Below, piece after piece: positions 36,401 to 44,368 of a DNA stretch of 64,000 bases. Numbering within the stretch: the stretch's first letter is position 1; each line of letters begins with the position of its first letter. Made by a program: the position numbers and the translations under genes. The DNA comes from an uncultured Paraprevotella sp. Lineage in GTDB: Bacteria > Bacteroidota > Bacteroidia > Bacteroidales > Bacteroidaceae. The notes beneath the pieces were generated by a model. That model searched no databases. It saw only the letters and a program-made list of their open reading frames with translations, and had not been told where the DNA came from. The stretch is taken from NCBI GenBank assembly GCA_910586505.1, contig CAJUGV010000009.1, forward strand, positions 1 through 64,000. Direction: 5' to 3'.

Positions 36401-36909
36401 CAGCTCATACACGCATAGGATTCATTTCCGCAACTCCCTACAAAAACGAACAAAACACAAAGAGCAACAAGAAAGAAGCGGAAACAGTGGCCGAACTGGT
36501 AGAAACTCTCATTCGGCTTCACCGGCGCGACGACATCCCGTTCCATCCGGAACAACAGATCGGTATCATCGTACCCTTTCGCGCACAAATAGCCATGATA
36601 CGCAAGGCATTGGCAGACCGGCTCATTCCCCACGCCTCGACACCCACCATCGACACCGTAGAACGCTATCAAGGCAGCCAACGCGACATTATCATCTTCA
36701 GTACGACAGTCAGCCGTTTTTACCAGCTCGCCACATTATCCGAACCGGTAATCACCGAAGGGCAGGAAATAGACCGAAAGCTAAACGTAGCCCTTACACG
36801 GGCACGAAAACAGTTTTTCATGACGGGCAATGACACACTGCTGAGACGATGCACGGCCTACCGCAATTTCCTCAATTTTCTGAAGGATTCTCAAGTACTT
36901 CACATCTGA
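33493..36909 (+). CDS. Dna2-like nuclease-helicase (PD-(D/E)XK plus SF1B helicase)
   Basis: This 1,138-residue protein has an N-terminal region of unknown fold (1-250). A Cas4/Dna2-type nuclease follows with D357 in GRMDLL, the E368-x-K370 motif in VELKSG and Q389-x3-Y393 in QMGLY. A C-terminal SF1B helicase of the Upf1/Dna2 type has Walker A GPPGTGKT 707-714, Walker B IIDEASQ (D826, E827), GDHKQL 865-870, YQGSQRDII and VALTRARK. There is no signal peptide. It probably processes branched or flapped DNA. It is translationally coupled to the transglycosylase gene (ATGA overlap), although the link between the two roles is unclear. A terminator follows. Confidence 0.87.
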   Translation: MTENTGEIFDDIRSIMQTDMNATERYHALDMLLLRALKHLAHRYPADFSHAAARLHWLCKQTGHPSFPLEIFRSRACLTGKNLLQPDKAQEPYDLKAVCEGLAAFYRTDIPQDIRERLPLRWHGQATTCEDKKQGRHIRITVCHWDDRFIYGKNNTYPTDQLLKVEYTDESDHTFSGLNVQLFEGAQLNLLSVRTVKSETADPDDHPYILKPELLILEPDFLIDITALCACIKPYGNSAYTHLLNKFASSKRSAAIQLGNAANQFLDDCINENAEESTEEQLYLRSMQNSFRLSPLAWSATPDIDREFFERCKTQFRQIRHTIQNRFHTAGIDISQTEVQLEPSFLCEALGLQGRMDLLTRDTRKLVELKSGKAEEYPHRSPRSEHLLQMGLYKEILYYNLNRPHEEVQSFLFYSRYPQLYVTEAPRRLIRQSMALRNSIIYIEHRLKNGESRHLLKELTEERLNTAGLNNTLYTRYLRPRIMEILRPLHGMQGVEADYFHRFLTFMQREQFLAKTGDGREESIGGFAGTWLCDTQTKRQNGNILTDLRLYPLPDADGSILRLQLDIPEYSEDFLPNFRQGDMVMLYERNSELDTVTSKQFFRCTIEEIQAERLWLRLSYKQRNARVFHTNSLYAVEPGYMDAAFGQAYSGLFSFLTAPRERKELLLGMREPSVNLSVRLNGHYPDEDINRIVLKAKQAEDYFLLIGPPGTGKTSVALKAMVEEFLSDSPEKTILLMAYTNRAVDEICHMLSTITPAPEYIRIGQELNCQAEYRPHLMKHVIKDAVSRKEIYERLSPVRLFTGTISSLCNQTELFNLKAIDVAIIDEASQVLEPQMLPLLCAKTTVNKGDYNLNRLAIGKFILIGDHKQLPAVVVQPQDSSKVSEESLHKIGLTDCRNSLFERLHHLNRIQGTEGIVEMLRKQGRMHPAISEFVNRYFYNGRLDIVPMPHQTEPLPFKDRTEDNAWTAFAAHTRIGFISATPYKNEQNTKSNKKEAETVAELVETLIRLHRRDDIPFHPEQQIGIIVPFRAQIAMIRKALADRLIPHASTPTIDTVERYQGSQRDIIIFSTTVSRFYQLATLSEPVITEGQEIDRKLNVALTRARKQFFMTGNDTLLRRCTAYRNFLNFLKDSQVLHI

Positions 36910-36977
36910 CAGGGATTCCGGCCCAAAAGGGGCGTCGGCACCTCGCATTTTTTTCGTGCTCATCATTTTTTATTTTC

Positions 36978-37015
36978 ATGCCCATCATTTAAAAAAATGA
37001 AGGGCATCGTTTTTT
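36978..37015 (+). terminator. Intrinsic terminator after the helicase gene
   Basis: ATGCCC...CATTT (36978-36990) pairs with AAATGAAGGGCAT (36995-37007), and TTTTTT follows at 37010-37015. It closes the 8-kb array that began with DUF4492. Confidence 0.75.
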
Positions 37016-37097
37016 CACGCATTCCGCACCCTATTTTACCACCATACAAACGCCCCCACGGTCCCTCCCCTGAAAGGGAAAGACGGGAAGCAACCAA

Positions 37098-37622
37098 TCA
37101 CCCTATATTATAATGATAGATCTCATCAAGTCCCGTACGCACGGAACGATACGCCCACATCAAATGTCCGCCTACGGTACGTTCGGAAAGAGAAAGCTCG
37201 CGCGCGATGGAGGCATAAGACATTCCTTTATAAAAATAAAGGGAATAGACCTGACGACGTTTCTCGGGCAGACGGCTCACCATCCGGTTATGCACAGCCT
37301 TGAGTTCTTTTAATAAAACCTCTTCTTCGACCGTATTGCCACAGCATTTGGCATAATAGCTCTCCTGCATTTCCACCCGTTCTCTCCTTACATAATGACG
37401 ACGCTTGTAATCTACCACAGTATTCCGCATGACGGTATAAACCAGGTTTTGAAGGGTATCTATACGCACCTGATTCCGGCATCTCCAAATCTGTTCGAAC
37501 ACATCCTGCGTCAAGTCCTCCGCATCCTCACTGTGAGAGATACGCGCCCGGATATAGGCCATCACCTGCGGACGGTAGTGTATGTAACATTCAGAATACT
37601 TGCTTTCCGTGAATAATTCCAT
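37098..37622 (-). CDS. ECF-type RNA polymerase sigma-70 factor
   Basis: This 174-residue sigma factor has region 2 (YRPQVMAYIRARISHSEDAE, DLTQDVFEQIW) and region 4 (RLPEKRRQVYSLYFYKGMSYASIARELSLSERTV), and lacks region 3. This is the ECF group common in Bacteroides glycan loci, usually paired with a FecR-type anti-sigma factor. None is seen on either side here. It is transcribed in the same direction as the SusC/SusD locus, downstream of it and behind a terminator, and has its own -7 box at 37650-37657. Its target promoters are unknown. Confidence 0.9.
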   Translation of the reverse strand: MELFTESKYSECYIHYRPQVMAYIRARISHSEDAEDLTQDVFEQIWRCRNQVRIDTLQNLVYTVMRNTVVDYKRRHYVRRERVEMQESYYAKCCGNTVEEEVLLKELKAVHNRMVSRLPEKRRQVYSLYFYKGMSYASIARELSLSERTVGGHLMWAYRSVRTGLDEIYHYNIG

Positions 37623-37649
37623 GATATCGGTTCATTATGTTTTCTATTG

Positions 37650-37657
37650 CAAATTTA
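37650..37657 (-). promoter_or_regulatory. -7 box of the ECF sigma gene
   Basis: TAAATTTG followed by CAAT on the minus strand, 27 bp upstream of the start codon. Confidence 0.6.
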
Positions 37658-37733
37658 GAAACGCGGCAGCATTCAGAATAGGGCAATTAAGGACAAAATA
37701 TAAGTCAAATCTTTCCATTTTGTCTTTTTCATC

Positions 37734-37782
37734 AAAAAAACAGGCATAAAACGATATACTGTTACCGTTCTATGCCTGTTTC
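37734..37782 (-). terminator. Intrinsic terminator at the end of the SusC/SusD operon
   Basis: CAGGCATA...ACG (37741-37753) pairs with CGTT-TATGCCTG (37767-37779). On the minus strand it is followed by TTTTTTT (37734-37740). It lies about 20 bp after the SusD stop codon and separates it from the sigma gene. Confidence 0.8.
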
Positions 37783-37800
37783 GGTTATATTACTTCACAC

Positions 37801-39549
37801 TTAGTTCTCCACCATGGGCAGATACCAGTTCTTCCGGTCGGTCAATTTATTATAAAGATCCGGATCCGGGACGGCCGGATTATTGCGGCGTGCCACACGC
37901 GAAGCCAGGAAATCTTCTCCGCGACGGAATGCAAACCGCATCAAGTCATAAAAACGATTGCCCTCGTAGGCCGTTTCCAGGGCCAACTCATCACATATCA
38001 AGTCCTCCACCACTCTGATACTGTCGGCACGCGAAGCCACTGCCGGCAAGGAATAATGCAACGTATCCATCTCGGCATTTCCGCAACCTCGCGAATGCAT
38101 ACCGATATTGTCCGTATTCTCTCCCATATCGAAGAAAGTATAGCCCGATGTCATCAGACGCGCGTATTCCCCGTTAGTATCAAACTTAATCAGGTTTCCG
38201 CGGCTCAGTCCGTACTTCAGTATATGGAAAGCCGTCAGAGGATATCCCGCACGGTTGATGGCTTCGGCAAGACGCATATACACCGTTCCCTTACGATAAG
38301 TGGATACATGCGGCCAGCTGGACGAATACTTTTCGATCCGCATGCTGCCATCCGGCATTTCAGCACCGTAGAAGCGCAGGTCGCCCATAAAGTACTGCGG
38401 AGCTCCCGGCACGTTGATGTATGTAAAATACTCCGGTTTTTCAAGCGTACCATAATAACAGGTATCCTTCACCAACTGTGTAAAACGGGAGAGATACTGC
38501 CCCGACTCATCTCCTTCTCTGGTGTACATCGTAAAGCAATAGTAGGAATCGTTCACCAATGTCTTCAACGCATCCGAAGCGATAAAGCTGCCGAAAGCAT
38601 TGCTTAAAGTACCCACTACCTTCCCGTATTCGGACGAGCTGGCCAGCGGAATCAGGCTGATACGCTCGGATGAGCCGGTCCAGCTCCATCCACGCACCAC
38701 CTTGAAATTATCCACCTCGGCCGTTTCGTAAACGTTGCCGGAAGCAGCTCCCACAAATTTTTTCTTCTCCATCAGATAATCACGGTAGTATTGTGCCGCC
38801 AAGGCGAAATCCGACTGGCTTCCGGCCACGGAGCCTCTCCAAAGGTAGAGGTCGCCCAGCAACAAACGCACTGGCAGGAAAAATTCTCCGCTGCTCACCG
38901 TAGCATTCTCACGATAAGTGAAGTCCTTGTAATCGGGGAAAGGCACGTCTACATAACGCTGCAAGTCTTCAATGAAATACGAACATATCTCCGCCAGCCC
39001 CTTGCGGTTGGACACATCGTTCATCACCTGCTCAATCTCCGAGTACGACAACAAAGGCTTGGTATAAAACGGCACCTTTTCATAGAGCAAAGTCAGTTGC
39101 AGATATGCCCATGCACGGTATGCACTCACTGCCGCATACTCTTTCAGGAAAACCTTTTCACCTCTGCGTTCCATCTCCGCATCCGCACGGTCGAGATAGA
39201 AATTGCAGTTGTTCACAATCGCATAATAATCACGATACTGGTTAAAAGAGGGGTTGTCCAGATTTTCAAACTGAGCAAGACTGAACAGCGCACCTCCGCG
39301 CGACAGTAAAGACGGGTCCGGCTTGACCAGATCTCCGCGCACCTCGCCCAACAAAATACCGCGCTCGGCCACATTCTGCACCTTGTTCAAGATTCCCAGC
39401 ATAGAGAACACCGTATCTCCCGGCTGGTCGAAATTATGGTCCTCCTCAAACATCACCGTAGTAGTATCCACCTCACAAGCCGTGAACGATACAGCTGCCG
39501 CCATACAAAACACGGCAGACTTGAATATGCTTTTCAACATCATCATCAT
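37801..39549 (-). CDS. SusD/RagB-family surface glycan-binding lipoprotein (pair 2)
   Basis: This 582-residue lipoprotein has a signal peptide and lipobox (VSFTACEVD). The all-helical TPR-like SusD fold is indicated by AYRAWAYLQLTLLYEKVPFYT, a typical N-terminal helix motif, and by the C-terminal LICDELALETAYEGNRFYDLMRFAFRR box. It would lie on the outer leaflet as a lid over its SusC partner, starting 7 bp upstream in the operon. Four consecutive ATG codons (39549 to 39540) follow AAGGAA; the later ones give a better spacing, so the N-terminus may be 2-3 residues shorter. The ligand is unknown. Confidence 0.92.
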   Translation of the reverse strand: MMMMLKSIFKSAVFCMAAAVSFTACEVDTTTVMFEEDHNFDQPGDTVFSMLGILNKVQNVAERGILLGEVRGDLVKPDPSLLSRGGALFSLAQFENLDNPSFNQYRDYYAIVNNCNFYLDRADAEMERRGEKVFLKEYAAVSAYRAWAYLQLTLLYEKVPFYTKPLLSYSEIEQVMNDVSNRKGLAEICSYFIEDLQRYVDVPFPDYKDFTYRENATVSSGEFFLPVRLLLGDLYLWRGSVAGSQSDFALAAQYYRDYLMEKKKFVGAASGNVYETAEVDNFKVVRGWSWTGSSERISLIPLASSSEYGKVVGTLSNAFGSFIASDALKTLVNDSYYCFTMYTREGDESGQYLSRFTQLVKDTCYYGTLEKPEYFTYINVPGAPQYFMGDLRFYGAEMPDGSMRIEKYSSSWPHVSTYRKGTVYMRLAEAINRAGYPLTAFHILKYGLSRGNLIKFDTNGEYARLMTSGYTFFDMGENTDNIGMHSRGCGNAEMDTLHYSLPAVASRADSIRVVEDLICDELALETAYEGNRFYDLMRFAFRRGEDFLASRVARRNNPAVPDPDLYNKLTDRKNWYLPMVEN

Positions 39550-39556
39550 TTCCTTG

Positions 39557-42500
39557 TTATAGATTAATTTTAACCCCCAGTACAAAACTGCGTCCGTGCC
39601 CCAGCAGGCCACGGTCTATCCCTTGGTAAACAGGATTTCCCGACATGGAAAGTTCAGGATCGCCTCCCAGATACTTTGTACAGGTAAATACATTATTAGC
39701 AGCGGCCCACACCGTGATACCTTGCAGGAAAGTAAGGTTGAACGGGAAACGATAGCTAAGACTCAAGGTCTTCAACTTCATATAAGAGCCGTCTTCTATC
39801 CATCTGTCTGAGAAGCGCGCATTCCCCATCGGGTCGCCATTCTCGGCTCTGGGTATGTCTGTCGCCTGTCCTTCGGCAGTCCAGCGGTTTAAAAGTGCCG
39901 TCGTCTGATTGAAGTAGCCACGTCCGCCTTCCAGCACGGAACGCTGATAGTTGTAAATGTCATTTCCTAACGAATAGCTGAAGAAAGCATCCAACGTCCA
40001 GTTCTTATAATGGAAACTCGTACCGAAATTTCCGAAAATATCCGGATTAGGGTCACCGATGACGGTCTTGTCATCATTGTTAATCACCCCGTCAGGCTGT
40101 AAATCTACAAAACGAATGTCTCCGGCCCGGAAAGCTCTTCCGCCTTGTCCACCGTTACGCAAATCTGCTTCGGCAGCCTCCTCGGAAGTGGCGAACACAC
40201 CATCCGTCTTGTATCCATAAAACAATCCCAGCGGACTGCCTATTTCCGTCAGCACTTCTCCTCCGTATATCGAAGTATAAATGGATTTGTCGCCGTTAGG
40301 CAAAGCCGTCACCTTATTCTTATAATGTCCTATGCTGGCAAACACTTCCCATGAGAAATCTTTCAGCGCCATGGCCTTGACCGCAGCCGTAAGGTCGAAA
40401 CCTTGATTTTCCATCTTTCCGTCGTTACACCAATAATTGCGCAGACCGCTCACGCCGCCCAACGATTTCAACGTCAGCATATCGTTCACATAAGACTTAT
40501 AATAGTTGAATCCTACAGACAGGCGGTCATGGCAGAATGACATGTCCACACCCGCAGAGACACGTGTCACTGTCTCCCACTTCAGCTGGTCGTTTCCGAT
40601 ATTGGCCAAAGCCAGGCCGGAAGTCTGGTTAAGGAACTCTTCTGTAGCAAAATAAGAACGGGACGCAAAACTGTTGATGTTGTCGTTACCCGACTGATCT
40701 ATACCTACATTCACTTTCAAATAGTCTATTCCTTTCACATTCCGGAAGAAAGGTTCGGCGGAAACAACCCATGCAGCCTGCAAAGAAGGGAATACTCCCC
40801 ACGAATAGTCACCCAGTCTGACACCGCCATCCGCATTCTTTCCGAACCGGGTAGAGGTTTCGGCCGTTACCGTTCCTTGCAGAAAATACTTATCGGCATA
40901 ATTCCAGTCGGCATTCACATATACAGCTGTCGACTTCCAGTCCTCGATAATGCCCTTTACCCTACGGTTGTCCATGCTGCTCGTGATGTTCGGCAACTTG
41001 TCGCCCACACCATTATCCGCACGCAAGGCATCCGAACTGAAAGAATCGCTCTGATAGCGGAATCCTCCGAACAGGTTCACCCGATGTCCCCCGAAACGCC
41101 GTAACCAGTTAATCCTCGTATCGCTTGATATGGCAAGCTGCTTGCTGGAATAGGCCTGAGACCGGCTTCTCGTGGCATCTTCCGTACCCTCCGTAAAAGT
41201 GGGGACACCCTCATCCGGAATAAACGAACGCTCTGTTACATTATTCAATACATAGCTGACTCTTTCCGACAATGTCAGATAACGGTTGATTTTCCATTTC
41301 GGCATGGCACTCAATGAGAAGAGCGTATATTCCAGACGGTTTTTATTGCTGGCCTCCCCGTTCTCCAAAAGGGAAAGAGGATTGGACAAATTAAAATAAT
41401 CGAAATCAGCCAAAGAAGCAGTAAAGCGTCCGTCTTTGTCCGGATTATACGCAGCCAGAATAGGCGCCTTTATCAGCGACAATGCACCGGGCGACAGAAT
41501 CTGTCCGCTCCTCATACCGTCGTCGCGCAAATCACGGGTCGTATTGGAATAAGCCACATCAAGACTGCAATCCAATGCCTTGATAAACTTCACATCCGTA
41601 TTGAATCGCATGTTCAAGCGAGAGAAATCGTTGTTTTTCAACGTACTCTGCGCATTAGCGTATCCGATAGAAAGATTATAGCTGGCTACATCATCACCTC
41701 CTTGCACGTTCACGCCGTAATTCTGCGTGAAAGCTTCCCTGTAAGTATAGTCTTTCCAATCCGTATTGTTGTGATACATGGCATACTTCTGCTTGTCTTG
41801 TGTATAGTCATTCAGAAAGTCAGGAGTAGAGGTAGCATTCCCCAGGATATCGGAAGCATAAAGACGGTACTGACCTGCATCCATCATAGAAGGCAGCTTA
41901 GGCATAAGCTCCAAAGCACCGTAAATATCAACATCGATTCGTGTAGCCATGCTCTTGGCACGTTTGGTTTCGATGACTACCACACCGTTCGCACCTTTTG
42001 CACCGTAAAGTGCCGTGGCATTCTTCAAAACCGTAACTTTCTCTATGTCATTCACACTGATGGCCGACAACACATTGTTCACATAACCTTCGTGCAATAT
42101 AGTACGGTCGTTCTGCGTATCAAGGATAACGCCATCCACCACCACCAGAGGCTGGCTGTTGATGTTCAATGAATTATATCCGCCGATGAACATATTGGCT
42201 CCTTGGGCCGGATTTCCGGAACGAAGAAGCACGCGCAGGTCAGCTCCTATTTTCTTAGCCATTTCATCCTCTATGGTCAAAGAAGACATGGCGGAAAAGT
42301 CGGCGGCACTGCTCTCGTTCGTCACTCTTACATCACCGGAATAACCATCGGAGAACGACTCGGAATACATCTTTACCACCAACTCTTTTCCTTTGCCGGT
42401 CAAATGAACCCTAACGGAATTATAATTAGGTGTCCGAACCTGCAACTGACTGACATAATGCGGTACATTCACTTCAAAGCGGCCCTGCTCGTCGGAGATG

Positions 42501-42766
42501 GCACTGAAACGATCATCTCCCGCCGCCTGAATCAGACCTCCCTGAACCGGAGCACCTGTAGCGGCATCTATCAAACGTCCTTTATAGGCTACTGTAGAAA
42601 TTTGCGACGCCCTATCCCGCTTGAAAGCTTTAAGCGAATCAGTGCCGCTCGCAGCAGACTGTATGACATCGCCCTCCTGCGGAGCAGACTGTCCGTAAAC
42701 AGTCTGCATGCCGGCAGATAGTGCCATACAAAAACATATACTATAATATAAACTTCTATTCTTCAT
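39557..42766 (-). CDS. SusC/RagA-family TonB-linked outer-membrane protein (pair 2)
   Basis: This 1,069-residue transporter has a signal peptide (1-25) and a carboxypeptidase-like domain (about 55-130). A plug follows with LVVVDGVIL and ATALYGAKGANGVVVIET, then a barrel ending in VLGVKINL. It imports oligosaccharides with its SusD partner. The usual N-terminal extension with an STN signalling domain is absent, so it should not signal to a FecR/sigma pair. The linker after the signal peptide (QSAPQEGDVIQSAASGTDSL) is longer than usual. Its start overlaps the end of the FAS1 gene before it by 11 bases. Confidence 0.93.
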   Translation of the reverse strand: MKNRSLYYSICFCMALSAGMQTVYGQSAPQEGDVIQSAASGTDSLKAFKRDRASQISTVAYKGRLIDAATGAPVQGGLIQAAGDDRFSAISDEQGRFEVNVPHYVSQLQVRTPNYNSVRVHLTGKGKELVVKMYSESFSDGYSGDVRVTNESSAADFSAMSSLTIEDEMAKKIGADLRVLLRSGNPAQGANMFIGGYNSLNINSQPLVVVDGVILDTQNDRTILHEGYVNNVLSAISVNDIEKVTVLKNATALYGAKGANGVVVIETKRAKSMATRIDVDIYGALELMPKLPSMMDAGQYRLYASDILGNATSTPDFLNDYTQDKQKYAMYHNNTDWKDYTYREAFTQNYGVNVQGGDDVASYNLSIGYANAQSTLKNNDFSRLNMRFNTDVKFIKALDCSLDVAYSNTTRDLRDDGMRSGQILSPGALSLIKAPILAAYNPDKDGRFTASLADFDYFNLSNPLSLLENGEASNKNRLEYTLFSLSAMPKWKINRYLTLSERVSYVLNNVTERSFIPDEGVPTFTEGTEDATRSRSQAYSSKQLAISSDTRINWLRRFGGHRVNLFGGFRYQSDSFSSDALRADNGVGDKLPNITSSMDNRRVKGIIEDWKSTAVYVNADWNYADKYFLQGTVTAETSTRFGKNADGGVRLGDYSWGVFPSLQAAWVVSAEPFFRNVKGIDYLKVNVGIDQSGNDNINSFASRSYFATEEFLNQTSGLALANIGNDQLKWETVTRVSAGVDMSFCHDRLSVGFNYYKSYVNDMLTLKSLGGVSGLRNYWCNDGKMENQGFDLTAAVKAMALKDFSWEVFASIGHYKNKVTALPNGDKSIYTSIYGGEVLTEIGSPLGLFYGYKTDGVFATSEEAAEADLRNGGQGGRAFRAGDIRFVDLQPDGVINNDDKTVIGDPNPDIFGNFGTSFHYKNWTLDAFFSYSLGNDIYNYQRSVLEGGRGYFNQTTALLNRWTAEGQATDIPRAENGDPMGNARFSDRWIEDGSYMKLKTLSLSYRFPFNLTFLQGITVWAAANNVFTCTKYLGGDPELSMSGNPVYQGIDRGLLGHGRSFVLGVKINL

Positions 42767-44351
42767 CGCTCAAATCTTCGTTAACTGTGGGTTTTAATAC
42801 TATACAATCAATATACAGGTCACGCGTATAAGCCGACTCGCTGCGCTTGGGAGTACTGCTTATTTTCAAGGTAACCTTGGCATCCGTCATAGTCAGTCGA
42901 TTGGGATAGTAATCGCAATACGCAAAGGTATGCCCTTTCTTCACCCATATCGTGTCGAGTTTGTTTCCGGGAATCTCCACGTCTTTCACGCTTACTTTTT
43001 CTTTTGTATAGCCATCACTCAATTCAAAATCCACACGTCCCTTTTTCTGGTCTATCGTAGTAATCCAGCCGTTTCGTGTAAGATTCGTCGGCACGAACAC
43101 CACACCGATATCATAAGAACATGACAGCACATTAGGCAAAGCATACGTCACGGTAGCACCGCGCAAAAGATTGGTGGACGTGTACTTCATATAATGACTC
43201 TTGGACACTCCGGTTCCTGCAGCAGCGACAAACACAGGACGGTCGTTCTCCTTATCATAATAGTTTCCCGTTACCAAATAATCACCATAATTCTCAGCTT
43301 CTATGACGATATCCGTAGCTAAAACCTGATAAGGATCAAGGGTCACATCCCGACTTTTAAGAATCTCCCCATTGCTACAACCTATAGATTCCGCCCCATA
43401 GAACAAACCGCCTTCTTCCTCCGGATGATAAAAATCATACCCTGCGGTAGACGTCCAATAATCAGGCCACTTCGTCTGACGCCTGTTCTCGAATACCAAA
43501 GCATCCAGCACTTTGCGTCGGGCATATTTCTCGGCTAATGTGGCATTCTCTTCTTCATCCGCATAATTATAGAAGGTTTTGAGCGTACCGATCATTTTGT
43601 TCCAGCACTCGTTCACAGGCACCAGCATGGTGTATCTCCGGCTCTCATCGTTCAAATAACCAATCTGCCCCCACAATTCATTGCTCAATACAAACACGGA
43701 ATCAAGATAGACCTGCTCTCCATTAACAACTCCACCCGGTGTACTGGCTTCGGGATCGAAAACCAATTTATTGTAACTGTACAAATATTCCGTAATGGAA
43801 GAGAAAGCGGCATCCTGCCGTAGGTAGGACCATATATTGTTGTTATAAACAGCCTGCGCGTCCAAAATATGCAAATCTCCATTACTACATTCGATATTGA
43901 AGGTTTTCACCCCGGCTCCGTTAAAATGAGGCCTTCCGTTTTCCCAGACAAACGGCATCGGTTTACCGTTCAACACCCTTATGGTATCGTTCAGTACGGA
44001 AGAAGCCGAAATCAACCCCCTAGCTATATGATTTTCCACTACTTGTATCTGAATCTCTTCGGCACTCATCTCCTCACCGGTCACCAAGGTGGTGTTTATC
44101 GCCCCGGACGGAGCCCAAACCGTGTAACGCTGATCGGAATCCAGATATTTGTCGCATCCTTTGCTCTTGAGCAATTTAGCAAAGTCTGCCAGATCGGGAC
44201 GGCTGGTAATTTCCTGCCACAGCGTCCGTTCGGGACGGGGGCCTCCGTCATAATGGTCATCCCAGTCGTCGGCACACGATACGGCCAGTCCTGAAGACAG
44301 CATGATCGAACACCATCCGGCCAGTCCGATATATTTACTTATCTTTCTCAT
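42756..44351 (-). CDS. Fasciclin (FAS1) domain lipoprotein, 531 residues
   Basis: This lipoprotein (lipobox AVSCADD) has two FAS1 domains: about 35-200, with YTVWAPSGAINT, and about 200-345, with YTMLVPVNECWNKM. A C-terminal beta-sandwich follows (about 350-525) with AENYGDYLVTGNYY and LYIDCIVLKP. FAS1 domains mediate adhesion or carbohydrate/protein binding. In SusC/SusD operons such proteins are candidate extra surface glycan-binding proteins. It sits between the other FAS1 gene (17 bp away) and SusC (11-base overlap), so it is tightly bound into this operon. No catalytic residues are evident. Confidence 0.82.
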   Translation of the reverse strand: MRKISKYIGLAGWCSIMLSSGLAVSCADDWDDHYDGGPRPERTLWQEITSRPDLADFAKLLKSKGCDKYLDSDQRYTVWAPSGAINTTLVTGEEMSAEEIQIQVVENHIARGLISASSVLNDTIRVLNGKPMPFVWENGRPHFNGAGVKTFNIECSNGDLHILDAQAVYNNNIWSYLRQDAAFSSITEYLYSYNKLVFDPEASTPGGVVNGEQVYLDSVFVLSNELWGQIGYLNDESRRYTMLVPVNECWNKMIGTLKTFYNYADEEENATLAEKYARRKVLDALVFENRRQTKWPDYWTSTAGYDFYHPEEEGGLFYGAESIGCSNGEILKSRDVTLDPYQVLATDIVIEAENYGDYLVTGNYYDKENDRPVFVAAAGTGVSKSHYMKYTSTNLLRGATVTYALPNVLSCSYDIGVVFVPTNLTRNGWITTIDQKKGRVDFELSDGYTKEKVSVKDVEIPGNKLDTIWVKKGHTFAYCDYYPNRLTMTDAKVTLKISSTPKRSESAYTRDLYIDCIVLKPTVNEDLSDEE

Positions 44352-44368
44352 AGTTCTCTGCTTTTAAA

